Assembly: GCF_029892565.1 (NCBI RefSeq)
Contig: NZ_JARXVH010000003.1
Span: 248,001 to 312,000, forward strand
Source: Streptomyces pseudovenezuelae
GTDB taxonomy: Bacteria; Actinomycetota; Actinomycetes; Streptomycetales; Streptomycetaceae
DNA: 64,000 bases
Direction: 5' to 3'
Shown here piece after piece: positions 17,201 through 26,235 of this stretch (positions are counted from its first letter, which is position 1; each line of letters opens with the position of its first letter). Position numbers and translations under genes: made by a program. A model generated the notes under the pieces. It had not been told where the DNA came from and searched no databases. It saw nothing but the letters and a program-made list of their open reading frames with translations.

Positions 17201-17370
17201 CCGGCCTTGAGATGGTCGACGAGCGCGGTGAAGGAGGCGGTCGGGAAGGAGAGGGTGGCTCGGTTCGGGGCCTTGCTGTCGCGGACGGCTGTGCGCGCGG
17301 GGAGGGTGGCTATCTCGACGCAGGTGTCACCGTCGCCGCCGCTGGAGTACGTCGACTTCTGCCAGTTCAT
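17185..17370 (-). CDS. DUF397 small protein
   Basis: 61 aa. Begins MNWQKSTYSSGGDGDTCVEI and ends with TALVDHLKAG, the whole DUF397 pattern (W-x-KSSYS...CVEVA...VRDSK...L.F....W..F). These small proteins accompany WhiJ-like regulators in many Streptomyces paralogous clusters and are thought to act with them, possibly as an antitoxin-like or accessory partner. Its ATG shares one base with the stop of the upstream regulator (TGATG), so it is translated from the same mRNA. Confidence 0.92.
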   Translation of the reverse strand: MNWQKSTYSSGGDGDTCVEIATLPARTAVRDSKAPNRATLSFPTASFTALVDHLKAGHSSK

Positions 17371-18221
17371 CAGAGTTCCTTCGCCAGTCGGTGAATGAAG
17401 TCCCGCGACGCCACCGGTTCCAGCGACGCGCTCTTCACCTTAAGGAACAGGGTGCGGAGCTTTTCCAACTGCGCTTCCGCATGGTCGAAACCGACGCCGG
17501 TGGGCGAGTCACGCAACCCGGTGTCCAGCCGGGGCACCGGACCGCCGAGGTACATCATCGATGCTCCGGCACCGGCGAAACCCACCTGGTCGACGGGGAT
17601 GACACGCACGACGGCATGCCCCTCCTCGACCTGCTCCAGGATGCGGCGGAGTTGAGCAAGCGCAACGCCGCGATCCGCCACCAGGACACGCAGGGCGAAC
17701 TCGTGGATGACCGTCTCGTACGGGGTGGGGTTGTCACCTTCGATGACAACGCGCCGGTTCAGCCGGTGCTCCACACGGATCTCCACCTCGCTCTCGGGAA
17801 GTTCGGGGCGCATGTACGCGTAGACCGCGCGGGCGTAGTCGGCGGTCTGTAGCAGCCCGGGAACGAGCGTGATCACGACCTCACGCAGGAACGTCGCATG
17901 GTGCTCGGCCTCGGCGGTGTCCAGGAACACCGGCGGCAACACTCCCCGGTACTCCTCCCACCACCCTCGCGTACGGTCGGTCGCCATCGCCACGAGGATG
18001 TCGATCAACGCCTCGTCCGTGCAGGCGCAGTGAGCCGCGAGACGCCGTACCCGTTCCTCGCTGACGCCGGCGAAGCCCAGCTCCACCTGGCTTATCTGGG
18101 CAGAGGTCGAACTCAGCAACTCGGCCAACTCGCGAGCCTTCAGCCCGGCCGCCTCACGCAGTCGACGCAGCTCGGTGCCCAGCCGCACCTGCCGAGCCGT
18201 GGCGTGACTCCTCGGCGCCAT
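17370..18221 (-). CDS. WhiJ-like XRE regulator with DUF5753 (Scr1-type) domain
   Basis: 283 aa. Residues about 14-70 are a Cro/C1 helix-turn-helix (LGTELRRLREAAGLKARELA, SSTSAQISQVELGFAGVS). The rest matches DUF5753: WWEEYRGVLPPVFL, LVPGLLQTADYARAVY, RVEHRLNRRVVI, VRVIPVDQVGF. WhiJ-type proteins influence aerial growth and antibiotic production; many copies exist per genome and each is paired with a DUF397 protein. Here it forms a two-gene operon with DUF397 and is divergent from an RsbW-like ATPase, the complete triad. The intergenic region has an AT-rich island that may hold its operator. Confidence 0.93.
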   Translation of the reverse strand: MAPRSHATARQVRLGTELRRLREAAGLKARELAELLSSTSAQISQVELGFAGVSEERVRRLAAHCACTDEALIDILVAMATDRTRGWWEEYRGVLPPVFLDTAEAEHHATFLREVVITLVPGLLQTADYARAVYAYMRPELPESEVEIRVEHRLNRRVVIEGDNPTPYETVIHEFALRVLVADRGVALAQLRRILEQVEEGHAVVRVIPVDQVGFAGAGASMMYLGGPVPRLDTGLRDSPTGVGFDHAEAQLEKLRTLFLKVKSASLEPVASRDFIHRLAKEL

Positions 18222-18291
18222 TCGCCCTCCTCAACAACCCTGCCGCGATGCCTCGTTCGGGCGTCAGGTTACGCCAACCAGTTGCGACAGG

Positions 18292-18301
18292 AATAATTAT
18301 T
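18292..18301. promoter_or_regulatory. AT-rich palindrome in divergent promoter region
   Basis: AATAATTATT, self-complementary, within the 218-base region between the WhiJ-like gene and the ATPase gene. It is exceptional in a genome this GC-rich, so a promoter or operator position is plausible. Confidence 0.3.
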
Positions 18302-18439
18302 GCTCTACCGTCGGTGACGCGACGCACACTCTGCGAAACCCCGGGGCACCGGAAGCGCACCGCACCGTCATGCCATGACGAGCGCGGCAATGCCACCGGC
18401 CACCCCTCTCAACTCCCCCCTCCCCCACAGGAGTCAGCC

Positions 18440-18874
18440 ATGCCCGAGTCCGAAACCGAACCCGGATCCGACCCCTGGGAGTACTCCCTCTACATCCCCA
18501 ACGACACCCGCGCCGTCACCGTCTGCCGCCGTACCGTCCGTCTGGTCCTCACCCTGCACGGCCTGATCGCCTTGGTCGACACAGCGGAGCTGCTCGCAGC
18601 CGAGTTGGTCTCCAATGCCGTACGCCATACCAAGGGCCCCGCCGCGCTACGGGTGCGCTGGGCGCCCGGTGTCCTTCAGGTCGGCGCATGGGACGCGGAT
18701 CCCGAACCGCCTCCGCCCCCACGCCAGTTGGCAGAGCCCGCGGACCTCGCCGAGATGGAGAACGGCCGAGGCCTCCTCCTGGTCCGCACCTGCGCCGACC
18801 TCTGGGGCTGGCAGCCCCTGTCCAGGTTCGGCAACCGCGGCAAGTACGTGTGGTGCGAACTGGCGACGGCCTGA
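18440..18874 (+). CDS. RsbW-like ATP-binding protein (HATPase_c)
   Basis: 144 aa from an ATG with CAGGAG upstream. A single Bergerat-fold kinase domain: N box AELLAAELVSNAVRHT, G1 region VGAWDADPEPP and G2 region NGRGLLLVRTCADLWGW. There is no sensor or phosphoacceptor domain, as in anti-sigma factors of the RsbW/SpoIIAB group. In Streptomyces such proteins commonly sit beside WhiJ/DUF397 pairs. It could bind a sigma factor or its antagonist; none is encoded close by. The region AWDADP replaces the common DDG(P) and is somewhat divergent. Confidence 0.88.
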   Translation: MPESETEPGSDPWEYSLYIPNDTRAVTVCRRTVRLVLTLHGLIALVDTAELLAAELVSNAVRHTKGPAALRVRWAPGVLQVGAWDADPEPPPPPRQLAEPADLAEMENGRGLLLVRTCADLWGWQPLSRFGNRGKYVWCELATA

Positions 18875-18879
18875 GGTCC

Positions 18880-19545
18880 CTACCCCGGCGTAACCAACCG
18901 CGCCTCATAAGCGAACACCGCCGCCTGCGTCCGGTCCCGCAGCCCCAGCTTCACCAGCACCCGGCTGACATGGGTCTTGATCGTCGACTCGGCCACCACC
19001 AGGCGCCCGGCGATCTCGGAGTTGGACAGGCCCTGGGCGATGAGGACCAGGACCTCCGTCTCGCGGTCGGTGAGGTCGCCGTAGGCCGCGTGAGCGGACG
19101 GCATCAGGCGCGGGGTGTCGGAGAGTTTGGAGAACTCGGTGATCAGGCGGCGGGTGACCGAGGGGGCGAGGAGGGCCTCGCCGGAGGCCACCACCCTTAC
19201 GCCCTCGGCGAGTTGGTGGGCCGAGGCGTCCTTGAGGAGGAAGCCGGAGGCACCCGCGCGCAGCGCCTGGTAGACGTACTCGTCGAGGTCGAAGGTGGTC
19301 AGGACGAGGACCTTCGCGGTCGCGTCCGCCGCCACGATCTCCTTCGTCGCCTCGATGCCGTTCAGTTCGGGCATGCGGATGTCCATCAGGACGACGTCCG
19401 GGGCGAGTTCACGCACCCGCTGCACCGCCTCGCGGCCGTTCACCGCCTCCCCGACGACCTCGATGTCGGGCATGGCGTTCAACAGGACCGAGAAGCCCTC
19501 GCGCACCATCATCTGGTCGTCCGCGATCAGGACGCGGATGGTCAT
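18880..19545 (-). CDS. NarL/LuxR-type response regulator
   Basis: 221 aa. Receiver domain residues about 3-120 with acidic pocket DDQ (9-11), phosphorylated Asp in DVVLMDIRMPE and Lys in LLKDAS. Linker, then a LuxR-type helix-turn-helix about 155-215 (LTDRETEVLVLIAQGLSN, EIAGRLVVAESTIKTHVS). Phosphorylated by the kinase encoded immediately upstream, whose stop overlaps this start (ATGA). Target genes unknown. Converges with the ATPase gene, five bases apart. Confidence 0.96.
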   Translation of the reverse strand: MTIRVLIADDQMMVREGFSVLLNAMPDIEVVGEAVNGREAVQRVRELAPDVVLMDIRMPELNGIEATKEIVAADATAKVLVLTTFDLDEYVYQALRAGASGFLLKDASAHQLAEGVRVVASGEALLAPSVTRRLITEFSKLSDTPRLMPSAHAAYGDLTDRETEVLVLIAQGLSNSEIAGRLVVAESTIKTHVSRVLVKLGLRDRTQAAVFAYEARLVTPG

Positions 19546-20900
19546 GCCTCCCCCTCGCCCTCGCCCAGCGCGGCGACCGGCACCGGCAGGAACACCGCCA
19601 CCTCGTAGCCCCCGTCGGCCGTCGCGCCCGCCGTCATCTCGCCGTTCAGCATGGAGACGCGCTCACGCATGCCGGTGATGCCGTGGCCGGCGCCGGGCGA
19701 GGGCTTGACCAGGGAGGGCGCGGGCGGCGCCGCGTTGACGATCCGCACGCCGAGCCCGCCGAGGACGTATCCGATCTCCACCCGCGCGCTCGCGCCCGGC
19801 GCGTGTCGGAGGCTGTTGCTCAGCGCCTCCTGGACGATGCGGTACGCCGACAGCTCGACGCCCTGCGGGAGTTCGCGCACGGCTCCGGTGACGACCTTCT
19901 CGACGGACAGCCCGGCGTCGCGCACGTTGGCGAGCAGGCCGTCCAGGTCGGCGAGGGTGGGCTGCGGGGCGTCCGGGGCCTCGTAGTCCTCGGCGCGTAC
20001 GACGCCCAGGACCCGGCGGAGTTCGGTCAGAGCCGCCACCGCGTTCTCCCTGATCGTGATGAACGCGCGCTCCAGTTCCGGCGGCGGGTTCTCCACCCGG
20101 TAGGGCGCGGCCTCGGCCTGGATGGCGACCACCGACATGTGATGCGCGACCACGTCGTGCAGCTCGCGGGCGATCGTCGTGCGCTCCTCCAGCAGCGTGC
20201 GCCGGGAGCGCTCGTGCGCGGTCACCGTCTGCTGCGCGGTCACCTCCTGCCAGGCCTCGCGGCGGATCTGCCAGACGGCGACACCGAGCAGGACCACGGC
20301 GGAGAGGAACAGCATCTGCGCGGTGTTCGAGCCGAAGGCATGGCCGCCTGCCAAGGTGCCGGCGCCGATGCCGTAGACGGCTGTGAGCGCCCACATCCAG
20401 GCGGCCGTGCGCGGACGGGTGCGTATCGCCACGATCGTGAGCACGAACAGGTGGCAGGCGAAGCTGCCGCCCCGCCACGGCCAGTCGTCGTTGAACTCGG
20501 TCGCCAGGGCGGTGGCGACCGGGGTCGCGGCCATGGACAGCCAGAACGCGCCGACCGGCCGCACCATGGTCAGCAGCACCGGCACCAGGGTGAGCAGGCC
20601 GAGGACCACGTTGCTGCCCGCGGGGCGGGCCTCGTCGTTCGTCGCGATGAACATCGCGAGCAGGCCGGCCGCGATGATCAGGGCGTGCGGGCTCCAGGCC
20701 GCGTACTCCCGCGCCCGGCCCCTCAGGCGCCGGGTCACCGGGCCGTAGGCGGCGGAGCGGGGCAGCGGGCGGAAGATGAAGGCGTCGTGGAACAGGTCCT
20801 GCCGCAGCCCCCGCAGGGCGTCCGCGGCCAGCCGGAACTCGGGGCTGCGCGCCGCCGCCCCGCCCGGCATCTTCGTCTGCGTCTGGGTCGTCTCGGTCAC
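19542..20900 (-). CDS. Sensor histidine kinase (HisKA_3 type)
   Basis: 452 aa if it starts at the GTG of VTETTQTQTK; an ATG ten codons later is also possible, and neither has a clear ribosome site. The much longer open frame upstream is a shadow of the hydrolase gene. Six hydrophobic helices (about residues 60-220) form a membrane sensor. The dimerisation box TTIARELHDVVAHHMSVVAI carries the phosphorylated His; the ATPase domain has RIVQEALSNSLRHAP and GAGHGITGMRERV. Autophosphorylates and passes phosphate to the coupled NarL-type regulator. Signal unknown. Confidence 0.9.
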   Translation of the reverse strand: MTETTQTQTKMPGGAAARSPEFRLAADALRGLRQDLFHDAFIFRPLPRSAAYGPVTRRLRGRAREYAAWSPHALIIAAGLLAMFIATNDEARPAGSNVVLGLLTLVPVLLTMVRPVGAFWLSMAATPVATALATEFNDDWPWRGGSFACHLFVLTIVAIRTRPRTAAWMWALTAVYGIGAGTLAGGHAFGSNTAQMLFLSAVVLLGVAVWQIRREAWQEVTAQQTVTAHERSRRTLLEERTTIARELHDVVAHHMSVVAIQAEAAPYRVENPPPELERAFITIRENAVAALTELRRVLGVVRAEDYEAPDAPQPTLADLDGLLANVRDAGLSVEKVVTGAVRELPQGVELSAYRIVQEALSNSLRHAPGASARVEIGYVLGGLGVRIVNAAPPAPSLVKPSPGAGHGITGMRERVSMLNGEMTAGATADGGYEVAVFLPVPVAALGEGEGEA

Positions 20901-21030
20901 GGGAACAAACGTAAGCGTGCCCGGCGTCCCGGTCGTCACCAGCGAGGAGGGTCCTGCGACCTCCGTCTCAGGTACTACGGGCTCATCCTGTACGCGGGTA
21001 CCGCACGCCACCCCCGGTGTGCGGGCCGGC

Positions 21031-21915
21031 TCAGAACGCCAGCTGCGCGATCTCCTCCGCCACCACCGCGCACGCGTCCGCCACCGGGTCGATGAGCGGG
21101 AAGTGGCCGACGTCCTCCAGGAGCGTGATGCCCACCACCTCGCCGGCCTTCGCCGCCGCGTCGGCGTACGCCTCGGCGACCGCCTGCGGGACGACGAGGT
21201 CGCTGCGGCCCTGGACCAGCGTGGTCGCGATGCCGGTGGGGAGCAGGAGAGCCGGGTCGGCGTACGGCCGGCGTTCCGCGAAGTGCTCCGCGCCGCCGAG
21301 GAGTTGGAGCGAGGCGTTGCCGCAGACGTCGAGCTTCTCGGCGACCTCGAAGTCGGCGATCGGGGCGAGGGCGACGACTCCGCGCAGCGTGGCGGAGGCG
21401 CCGGTGCGCCAGGGGGCGTCGGCCGGCAGGACGTGCCGGGACGCGGCCCACAGCGCCAGGTGACCGCCCGCCGAGTGGCCGGCCAGCACGGTACGGCGCG
21501 GGTCGGCCTGCGGCAGCGCCTCGCGGACCAGGCCGGGCAGCGCGTCCAGCGCGGCGGCGATGTCGTCGAAGGTGTCCGGCCAGCGCCCGGCGACCGGCCC
21601 CGCACCGCCCTGCGCGGGGAGCACGCTCCCCCGCCGGTACTCGACACTCGCCACCGCGAAGCCCCGGCGGGCCAGGAAGTCCGCGAAGGGCGAGAGGTGC
21701 CGGCGGTCGTACGGGGCCCGCCAGGCGCCGCCGTGCAGCACGACGACCAGCGGGGCGGGTACGCCGACGATCTGCTCGGCGCGCGGGGCGTAGAAGTCGA
21801 TCACCTGATCGGGGTGGTCGCCGTACGTCCCGGTCGAGTCGGGGTCGACCGCCGGATGCGAGAAGGCCGACTCCTCCTCCGCGGCGGACCGGGATGCTGC
21901 GGCGTCGTCCGGCAT
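21031..21915 (-). CDS. Alpha/beta hydrolase, probable kynurenine formamidase
   Basis: 294 aa from ATG; upstream frame discarded. The esterase/HSL-like motif HGGAW (residues 61-65) forms the oxyanion hole and GHSAGGH (146-152) holds the nucleophile Ser148; a late Asp and the His of LLEDVGHFPLI would complete the triad. It lies downstream of tryptophan 2,3-dioxygenase and kynureninase on the same strand, where N-formylkynurenine hydrolysis is the missing step. The HGGxW type of arylformamidase fits. Assigning this activity is inference from context; a general esterase is the alternative. A 175-base gap separates it from kynU. Confidence 0.75.
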   Translation of the reverse strand: MPDDAAASRSAAEEESAFSHPAVDPDSTGTYGDHPDQVIDFYAPRAEQIVGVPAPLVVVLHGGAWRAPYDRRHLSPFADFLARRGFAVASVEYRRGSVLPAQGGAGPVAGRWPDTFDDIAAALDALPGLVREALPQADPRRTVLAGHSAGGHLALWAASRHVLPADAPWRTGASATLRGVVALAPIADFEVAEKLDVCGNASLQLLGGAEHFAERRPYADPALLLPTGIATTLVQGRSDLVVPQAVAEAYADAAAKAGEVVGITLLEDVGHFPLIDPVADACAVVAEEIAQLAF

Positions 21916-22090
21916 GCTCCAACCTCTCAGCGACGAAGGGGGTTTACGTGGCGGACCAGGTGTGAAACAGGCCGTTGGCGGGGACGCTATCAGGCCCGTG
22001 ACGTGCGTGGACACGCGGATGTCACGCTCGGTGAGGGATAAACGGTTCTGTACCGGACCCCCGCCGGGTCGCCGAGAGGTGGAGCGCCCG

Positions 22091-23293
22091 TTACCTGAGC
22101 ACCTCCCCCAACACCCTTGCCGCCCGCTCGACATCGGCGAACCCGACGTACAACGGCGTGAAACCGAAACGGAGTACGTCGGGATGCCGGAAGTCGCCCA
22201 CCACACCCCGCTCGATCAGCCGCTTCATCACGTCACCGGCATCCGCGCACCGCAGCGCCACCTGACTTCCGCGCTCCCCGTGCGCGACCGGCGTCAAGGA
22301 CTCCACCCGCCCGTCCGGCGCGTACGCGGCCACGCACTCCAGGAAGAAGTCCGTCAGGGCAAGGGACTTGGCCCGCACCGCCTCGATCGAGACCCCGTCC
22401 CAGACCTCAAGGGCCGCCTCCAGGGCGAGCATGGAGAGGATGTCCGGGGTGCCGACCCGACCGCGAAGGGCGCCGTCGGCCGGCGTGAAGTCGCTGCGCA
22501 TGCCGAAGGGCTCGACGTGGGAGTTCCAGCCGGGCAGCGGTGAGTCGAAGCGGTCCTGGAGGTCACCGCGCACATACAGGTACGCGGGTGAACCCGGGCC
22601 GCCGTTCAGGTACTTGTAGGTGCAGCCGACCGCGAGATCGACCCCGTACTCGTCCAGCCCCACCGGCAGCGCGCCCGCGCTGTGGCACAGGTCCCAGACC
22701 GAGACCGCGCCCGCCGCGTGCACCGCGGCCGTCAGCGCGGGCAGGTCGTGCAGTCGCCCGGTGCGGTAGTCGACGTGGTTGAGCAGCACGGCGGCGGTAC
22801 GGCCGGACAGCGCGTCCGGCACTTGCGCCGGAGTCACCGGACGCAGCGTGCGACCCGTCATCCGGGCCGCCGACTCGGCGATGTAGCCGTCGGTCGGGAA
22901 GGTGGTCGCGTCGACCAGGATCTCGTCCCGGCCCTCCCCCGCCATCCGGACGGCCGCCACAAGCGCCTTGAAAACATTGACACTTGTCGAGTCGCCCACG
23001 ACGATCTGGCCGGCCGCCGCCCCGACCAGCGGAGCGATCCGGTCGCCGATCCGCTCGGGCGCGGTCCACCAGCCGCTCTCGTCCCAGGACCGGATGCGCA
23101 GCTCGCCCCACTGCCGGCGCACGACGTCCTCGACCCGACCGGGGACCGCGGACGGCAGCGCGCCGAGGGAGTTCCCGTCCAGGTACACCACCTCGTCGAG
23201 GACGAACTGGCCGCGCACGCCCGCGAGTTCGTCACCGGCGTCCAGCTTCTCGGCCTTCGCGGCCTTCTCCGCCCGCACCGCGAACTCAGACAT
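22091..23293 (-). CDS. kynU: Kynureninase
   Basis: 400 aa. PLP enzyme that splits L-kynurenine to anthranilate and alanine. YLDGNSLGALP (38-48), the phosphate-binding region GDSTSVNVFK, DLCHSAGALPV and the cofactor lysine Lys227 in CTYKYLNGGPG are all present. GTPDILSMLALE and the C-terminal LRFGFTPLYVGFADV agree with the family. The start overlaps the end of the tryptophan dioxygenase gene by eight bases. Product anthranilate could feed tryptophan or secondary metabolites. Confidence 0.97.
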   Translation of the reverse strand: MSEFAVRAEKAAKAEKLDAGDELAGVRGQFVLDEVVYLDGNSLGALPSAVPGRVEDVVRRQWGELRIRSWDESGWWTAPERIGDRIAPLVGAAAGQIVVGDSTSVNVFKALVAAVRMAGEGRDEILVDATTFPTDGYIAESAARMTGRTLRPVTPAQVPDALSGRTAAVLLNHVDYRTGRLHDLPALTAAVHAAGAVSVWDLCHSAGALPVGLDEYGVDLAVGCTYKYLNGGPGSPAYLYVRGDLQDRFDSPLPGWNSHVEPFGMRSDFTPADGALRGRVGTPDILSMLALEAALEVWDGVSIEAVRAKSLALTDFFLECVAAYAPDGRVESLTPVAHGERGSQVALRCADAGDVMKRLIERGVVGDFRHPDVLRFGFTPLYVGFADVERAARVLGEVLR

Positions 23294-24125
23294 GGGACCT
23301 CGCCGTCCACAGCTCGGGGAACACGTTCTTGCGGGCGCGCTTCTCCAGCCAGGCGACGCCGGCCGAGCCGCCGGTGCCCATCTTGGAGCCCATCGCGCGG
23401 CGGGTGGCGACCAGGTGGTCGTTGCGCCATCGCCACACCAGCTCGCCCACGTCGGTCAGCGCCTCGCCGAGGCGGGCCACCTCGTCGCCCGCGTCGCCGG
23501 AGTAGACGGCGGCCCAGGCGGCCTCGACGGCGTCCGAGGGCTCGTAGCGCAGGGAGACGTCACGTTCGAGGACGGCGGCGGGCAGGTCGTGCCCGCGCCG
23601 CGCGAGCAGCCGTACGACCTCGTCGTACAGGCTCGGCTCGTGCAGCGCCTTCTCCAGTTCCGCGTGGACCCGCGGAGCGCCCCGGTGCGGGACCAGCATG
23701 GAGGCGGACTTGTCGCCGAGCAGGAACTCCATGCGGCGGTACATCGCCGACTGGAAGCCGGAGCCCTCGCCGAGGGCGGCGCGGTAGGAGTTGAACTGGG
23801 CCGGGGTCAGCTGGCCGAGCGGCTTCCAGGAGGCGTTCAGCGCCTCCAGCTCCCGCACGGAACGCTTCAGCGCGTCGATGGCGACCGGCACCCGGTCCTC
23901 GCGCAGCGCCTTCGCCGCCGTCTCCCACTCGTGGACGATCACCGTGAACCACAGCTCCATCACCTGGGTGGTGACCAGGAAGACCATCTCACCGGGATCG
24001 TCGGAGAGGGTGTGCTGGAGGTGGGTGAGCACGTCCGCCTTGACGTAGTCCTCGTACGGAGTGGTGTTCTGGAAGTCGAGATGCGGAGTCTCGGGCTCTT
24101 GGGTGTCCTGAGCCTCGTGGGACAT
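23286..24125 (-). CDS. kynA: Tryptophan 2,3-dioxygenase
   Basis: 279 aa, starting at MSHEAQDTQ with GGAG upstream. Heme enzyme that opens the indole ring of tryptophan to give N-formylkynurenine. Visible signatures: LDFQNTTPYEDYVKADVL, MVFLVTTQVMELWF (substrate/heme pocket), FQSAMYRRMEFLLG, and near the C terminus VWRWRNDHLV with the likely proximal heme His, followed by MGTGGSAGVAWL that covers the substrate. First gene of the kyn set. Confidence 0.97.
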   Translation of the reverse strand: MSHEAQDTQEPETPHLDFQNTTPYEDYVKADVLTHLQHTLSDDPGEMVFLVTTQVMELWFTVIVHEWETAAKALREDRVPVAIDALKRSVRELEALNASWKPLGQLTPAQFNSYRAALGEGSGFQSAMYRRMEFLLGDKSASMLVPHRGAPRVHAELEKALHEPSLYDEVVRLLARRGHDLPAAVLERDVSLRYEPSDAVEAAWAAVYSGDAGDEVARLGEALTDVGELVWRWRNDHLVATRRAMGSKMGTGGSAGVAWLEKRARKNVFPELWTARSHV

Positions 24126-24261
24126 CGCTGTCTCCTGTTGTGCTCCGGGTAGCGGTCCGCCCCTGCCGATGCCGACACGGGGGCCCCGGTCCCCACCCGC
24201 ATCCTCCACAATCGCCCCCCGTCACGGCAACCCCGGCCGGCGGCGGTGGCAGACTTCCCCC

Positions 24262-24681
24262 ATGACCACCCACACGAACCTGCTCGGCGGCCCCGACCCC
24301 ACGCTCCTGCCCGCCGACGAGGCGGCCTACCGCCTGCTGGACGAGGAGTCCCTCGCCCCCGCCGAGGTCGCCGCGCAGCACCCCACCTTCTCGCTCGCCT
24401 GGGCGCTGCTGGCCGAGGACGCGTTCACGGGCGGCCGGGTGATCGAGTCCTACGCGTACGCCCGTACCGGCTACCACCGCGGTCTCGACGCCCTGCGCCG
24501 CAGCGGCTGGAAGGGCCACGGCCCGATCCCCTGGACCCACCGCCCCAACCAGGGCTTCCTGCGCTGCCTCGCCGCCCTCGCCCGTGCCGCCGAGTCGATC
24601 GACGAGAAGGAGGAGTCGGAGCGCTGCCGCCAGTTCCTGCGCGACAGCGACCCGCAGGCCTTCACGGAACTGCTGGGCTGA
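24262..24681 (+). CDS. DUF3151 protein
   Basis: 139 aa. Matches DUF3151 throughout: NLLGGPDPTLLPAD, HPTFSLAWALLAEDAF, SYAYARTGYHRGLDALRRSG, GHGPIPWTHRPNQGFLRCL. All-helical soluble protein conserved in actinobacteria, often close to fba; function is not known. Start ATG chosen at MTTHTN because the codons before it lie in the divergent kynA leader. Converges with the MFS gene, 25 bases apart. Confidence 0.92.
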   Translation: MTTHTNLLGGPDPTLLPADEAAYRLLDEESLAPAEVAAQHPTFSLAWALLAEDAFTGGRVIESYAYARTGYHRGLDALRRSGWKGHGPIPWTHRPNQGFLRCLAALARAAESIDEKEESERCRQFLRDSDPQAFTELLG

Positions 24682-24706
24682 ACGAGCGGGTCCACCGGTC
24701 CGCGGG

Positions 24707-26173
24707 TCAGGAAATCCTCCCCGCGTTCCGGTCCGCCTCCAGCGGCGGAGCCAGCACATTGCCGTGCGTACGGCATTCCGGGCGGCGGCAGTCCGGCGGT
24801 GGGCGGCGGACGGTCGTGAAGGCGATCACCGCGCCGACCGCCAGGATCGCCGTGCAAAGGATCATCGCGTGGTGGAAGGCGTCGTCGAAGGCGGTCGCCG
24901 AGCGGTAGGCCTCCGGGCCCATGCCGGCCAGCAGCGGCAGCGCGGCGACCGAGATCAGGCCGGCCGCGCGGGCCGCCGCGTTGTTGATGCCGCTGGCCAG
25001 GCCCGCCCGCGCGACGTCGACGGAGGCCAGCACCGTCGCGGTCAGCGGGGCGACCAGGGTGACCATGCCGAGGCCCAGGACCAGCAGGGCCGGCAGGACG
25101 TCGGCGAGGTAGGAGGCGTCCGGCCCCACCCGCAGCATCAGCAGCATGCCCGCCCCGCACAGCAGCGGGCCGACCGTGAGCGGGATGCGGGGGCCGATGC
25201 GGTCGGCGAGGGCGCCCGAGCGGGCGGAGAGCAGCAGCATCAGGACGGTCGTGGGCAGCAGCGCCGTACCGGCGGCCAGGGCCGACCAGCCGACCGCGAC
25301 CTGGAGTTCGAGGGCGGCCAGGAAGAAGAAGCCGCTGAAGCCCGCGTACACGCACAGGGTGACCAGGTTGACCGCCGTGAACTGGCGGGAGCCGAAGATG
25401 TCCAGCGGCATCATCGGATCCGGTCTGCGCTTCTCCACCAGGACGAAGGCGACGCCCGCCGCCACCCCGGCGACCGCAGTGACGGCCACGACGAGCGACC
25501 CCTCGCGGGCCTCGATCAGCGCGTACGTCACCAGCGCCAGGGCGATGGCTCCCAGGGCCGCGCCGAGCACGTCGAAGCGCCCGTGGCTGCGGCCGTCCAT
25601 CGACTCCGGCACATGGCGGACCGCGATCGGCGCACAGAGCAGCGCCAGCGGCACGTTGATCAGGAACACCCAGCGCCAGCCGGGCCCGTCCACCAGCCAG
25701 CCGCCCAGGAACGGACCCACGGCGGCGCCGACACCGCCGAAACCTGACCACAGGCCGACCGCCCGGGCCCGGTCGTCGGGGTGGAAGGAGGCCTGGATGA
25801 GGGCCAGCGAGCCGGGGGTGAGGAGTGCGCCGCCGATGCCCTGCAGGGCACGCGCGGCGACCAGGATGCCGACGTTCGGGGCCAGACCGCACAGCAGGGA
25901 GGCGGTCGCGAACCAGACGACACCGATCACGAAGATCTTGCGGCGCCCGTAGTGGTCGCCGAGCGAGCCGCCGAGCAGGATCAGGCCGGCCAGCGTGAGC
26001 ATGTACGCGTTGACCGTCCACTGCAGCGCCGCCAGATCGGCGTCCAGATCGCGGCCGATGCGGGGCAGGGCGACATTGACGACGGTCGAGTCCACCATGG
26101 CCATGCTGGAGCCGAGCACGGTGGTGAGCAGGATCCACTTGCCTTGGGGCGAGGCCAGCCGCACATCGGACAT
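24707..26173 (-). CDS. MFS drug exporter, DHA2 (EmrB/QacA) family
   Basis: 488 aa with 14 predicted helices. Motif A in the 2-3 loop is GGSLGDHYGRRKIFV, motif C-like ALQGIGGALLTPGSLALI follows in helix 5, and the early MVDSTVVNVALPRIGRDLDA is the DHA2 motif D1. Proton-driven export of hydrophobic or cationic compounds is expected. The C-terminal tail is long and Arg/Pro-rich. No TetR or MarR regulator is adjacent. The fba terminator hairpin lies within its leader region. Confidence 0.93.
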   Translation of the reverse strand: MSDVRLASPQGKWILLTTVLGSSMAMVDSTVVNVALPRIGRDLDADLAALQWTVNAYMLTLAGLILLGGSLGDHYGRRKIFVIGVVWFATASLLCGLAPNVGILVAARALQGIGGALLTPGSLALIQASFHPDDRARAVGLWSGFGGVGAAVGPFLGGWLVDGPGWRWVFLINVPLALLCAPIAVRHVPESMDGRSHGRFDVLGAALGAIALALVTYALIEAREGSLVVAVTAVAGVAAGVAFVLVEKRRPDPMMPLDIFGSRQFTAVNLVTLCVYAGFSGFFFLAALELQVAVGWSALAAGTALLPTTVLMLLLSARSGALADRIGPRIPLTVGPLLCGAGMLLMLRVGPDASYLADVLPALLVLGLGMVTLVAPLTATVLASVDVARAGLASGINNAAARAAGLISVAALPLLAGMGPEAYRSATAFDDAFHHAMILCTAILAVGAVIAFTTVRRPPPDCRRPECRTHGNVLAPPLEADRNAGRIS

Positions 26174-26188
26174 GCCCTAGGTATACAG

Positions 26189-26220
26189 CGAGCCCGGCGC
26201 CGTAGACAGCGCCGGGCTCG
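26189..26220 (-). terminator. fba terminator
   Basis: 12-bp perfect arms CGAGCCCGGCGC and GCGCCGGGCTCG, 8-base loop, 16 bases past the fba stop. Also lies just upstream of the MFS start, so it may insulate that gene. Confidence 0.7.
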
Positions 26221-26235
26221 TCGCGAAACGCCGGG

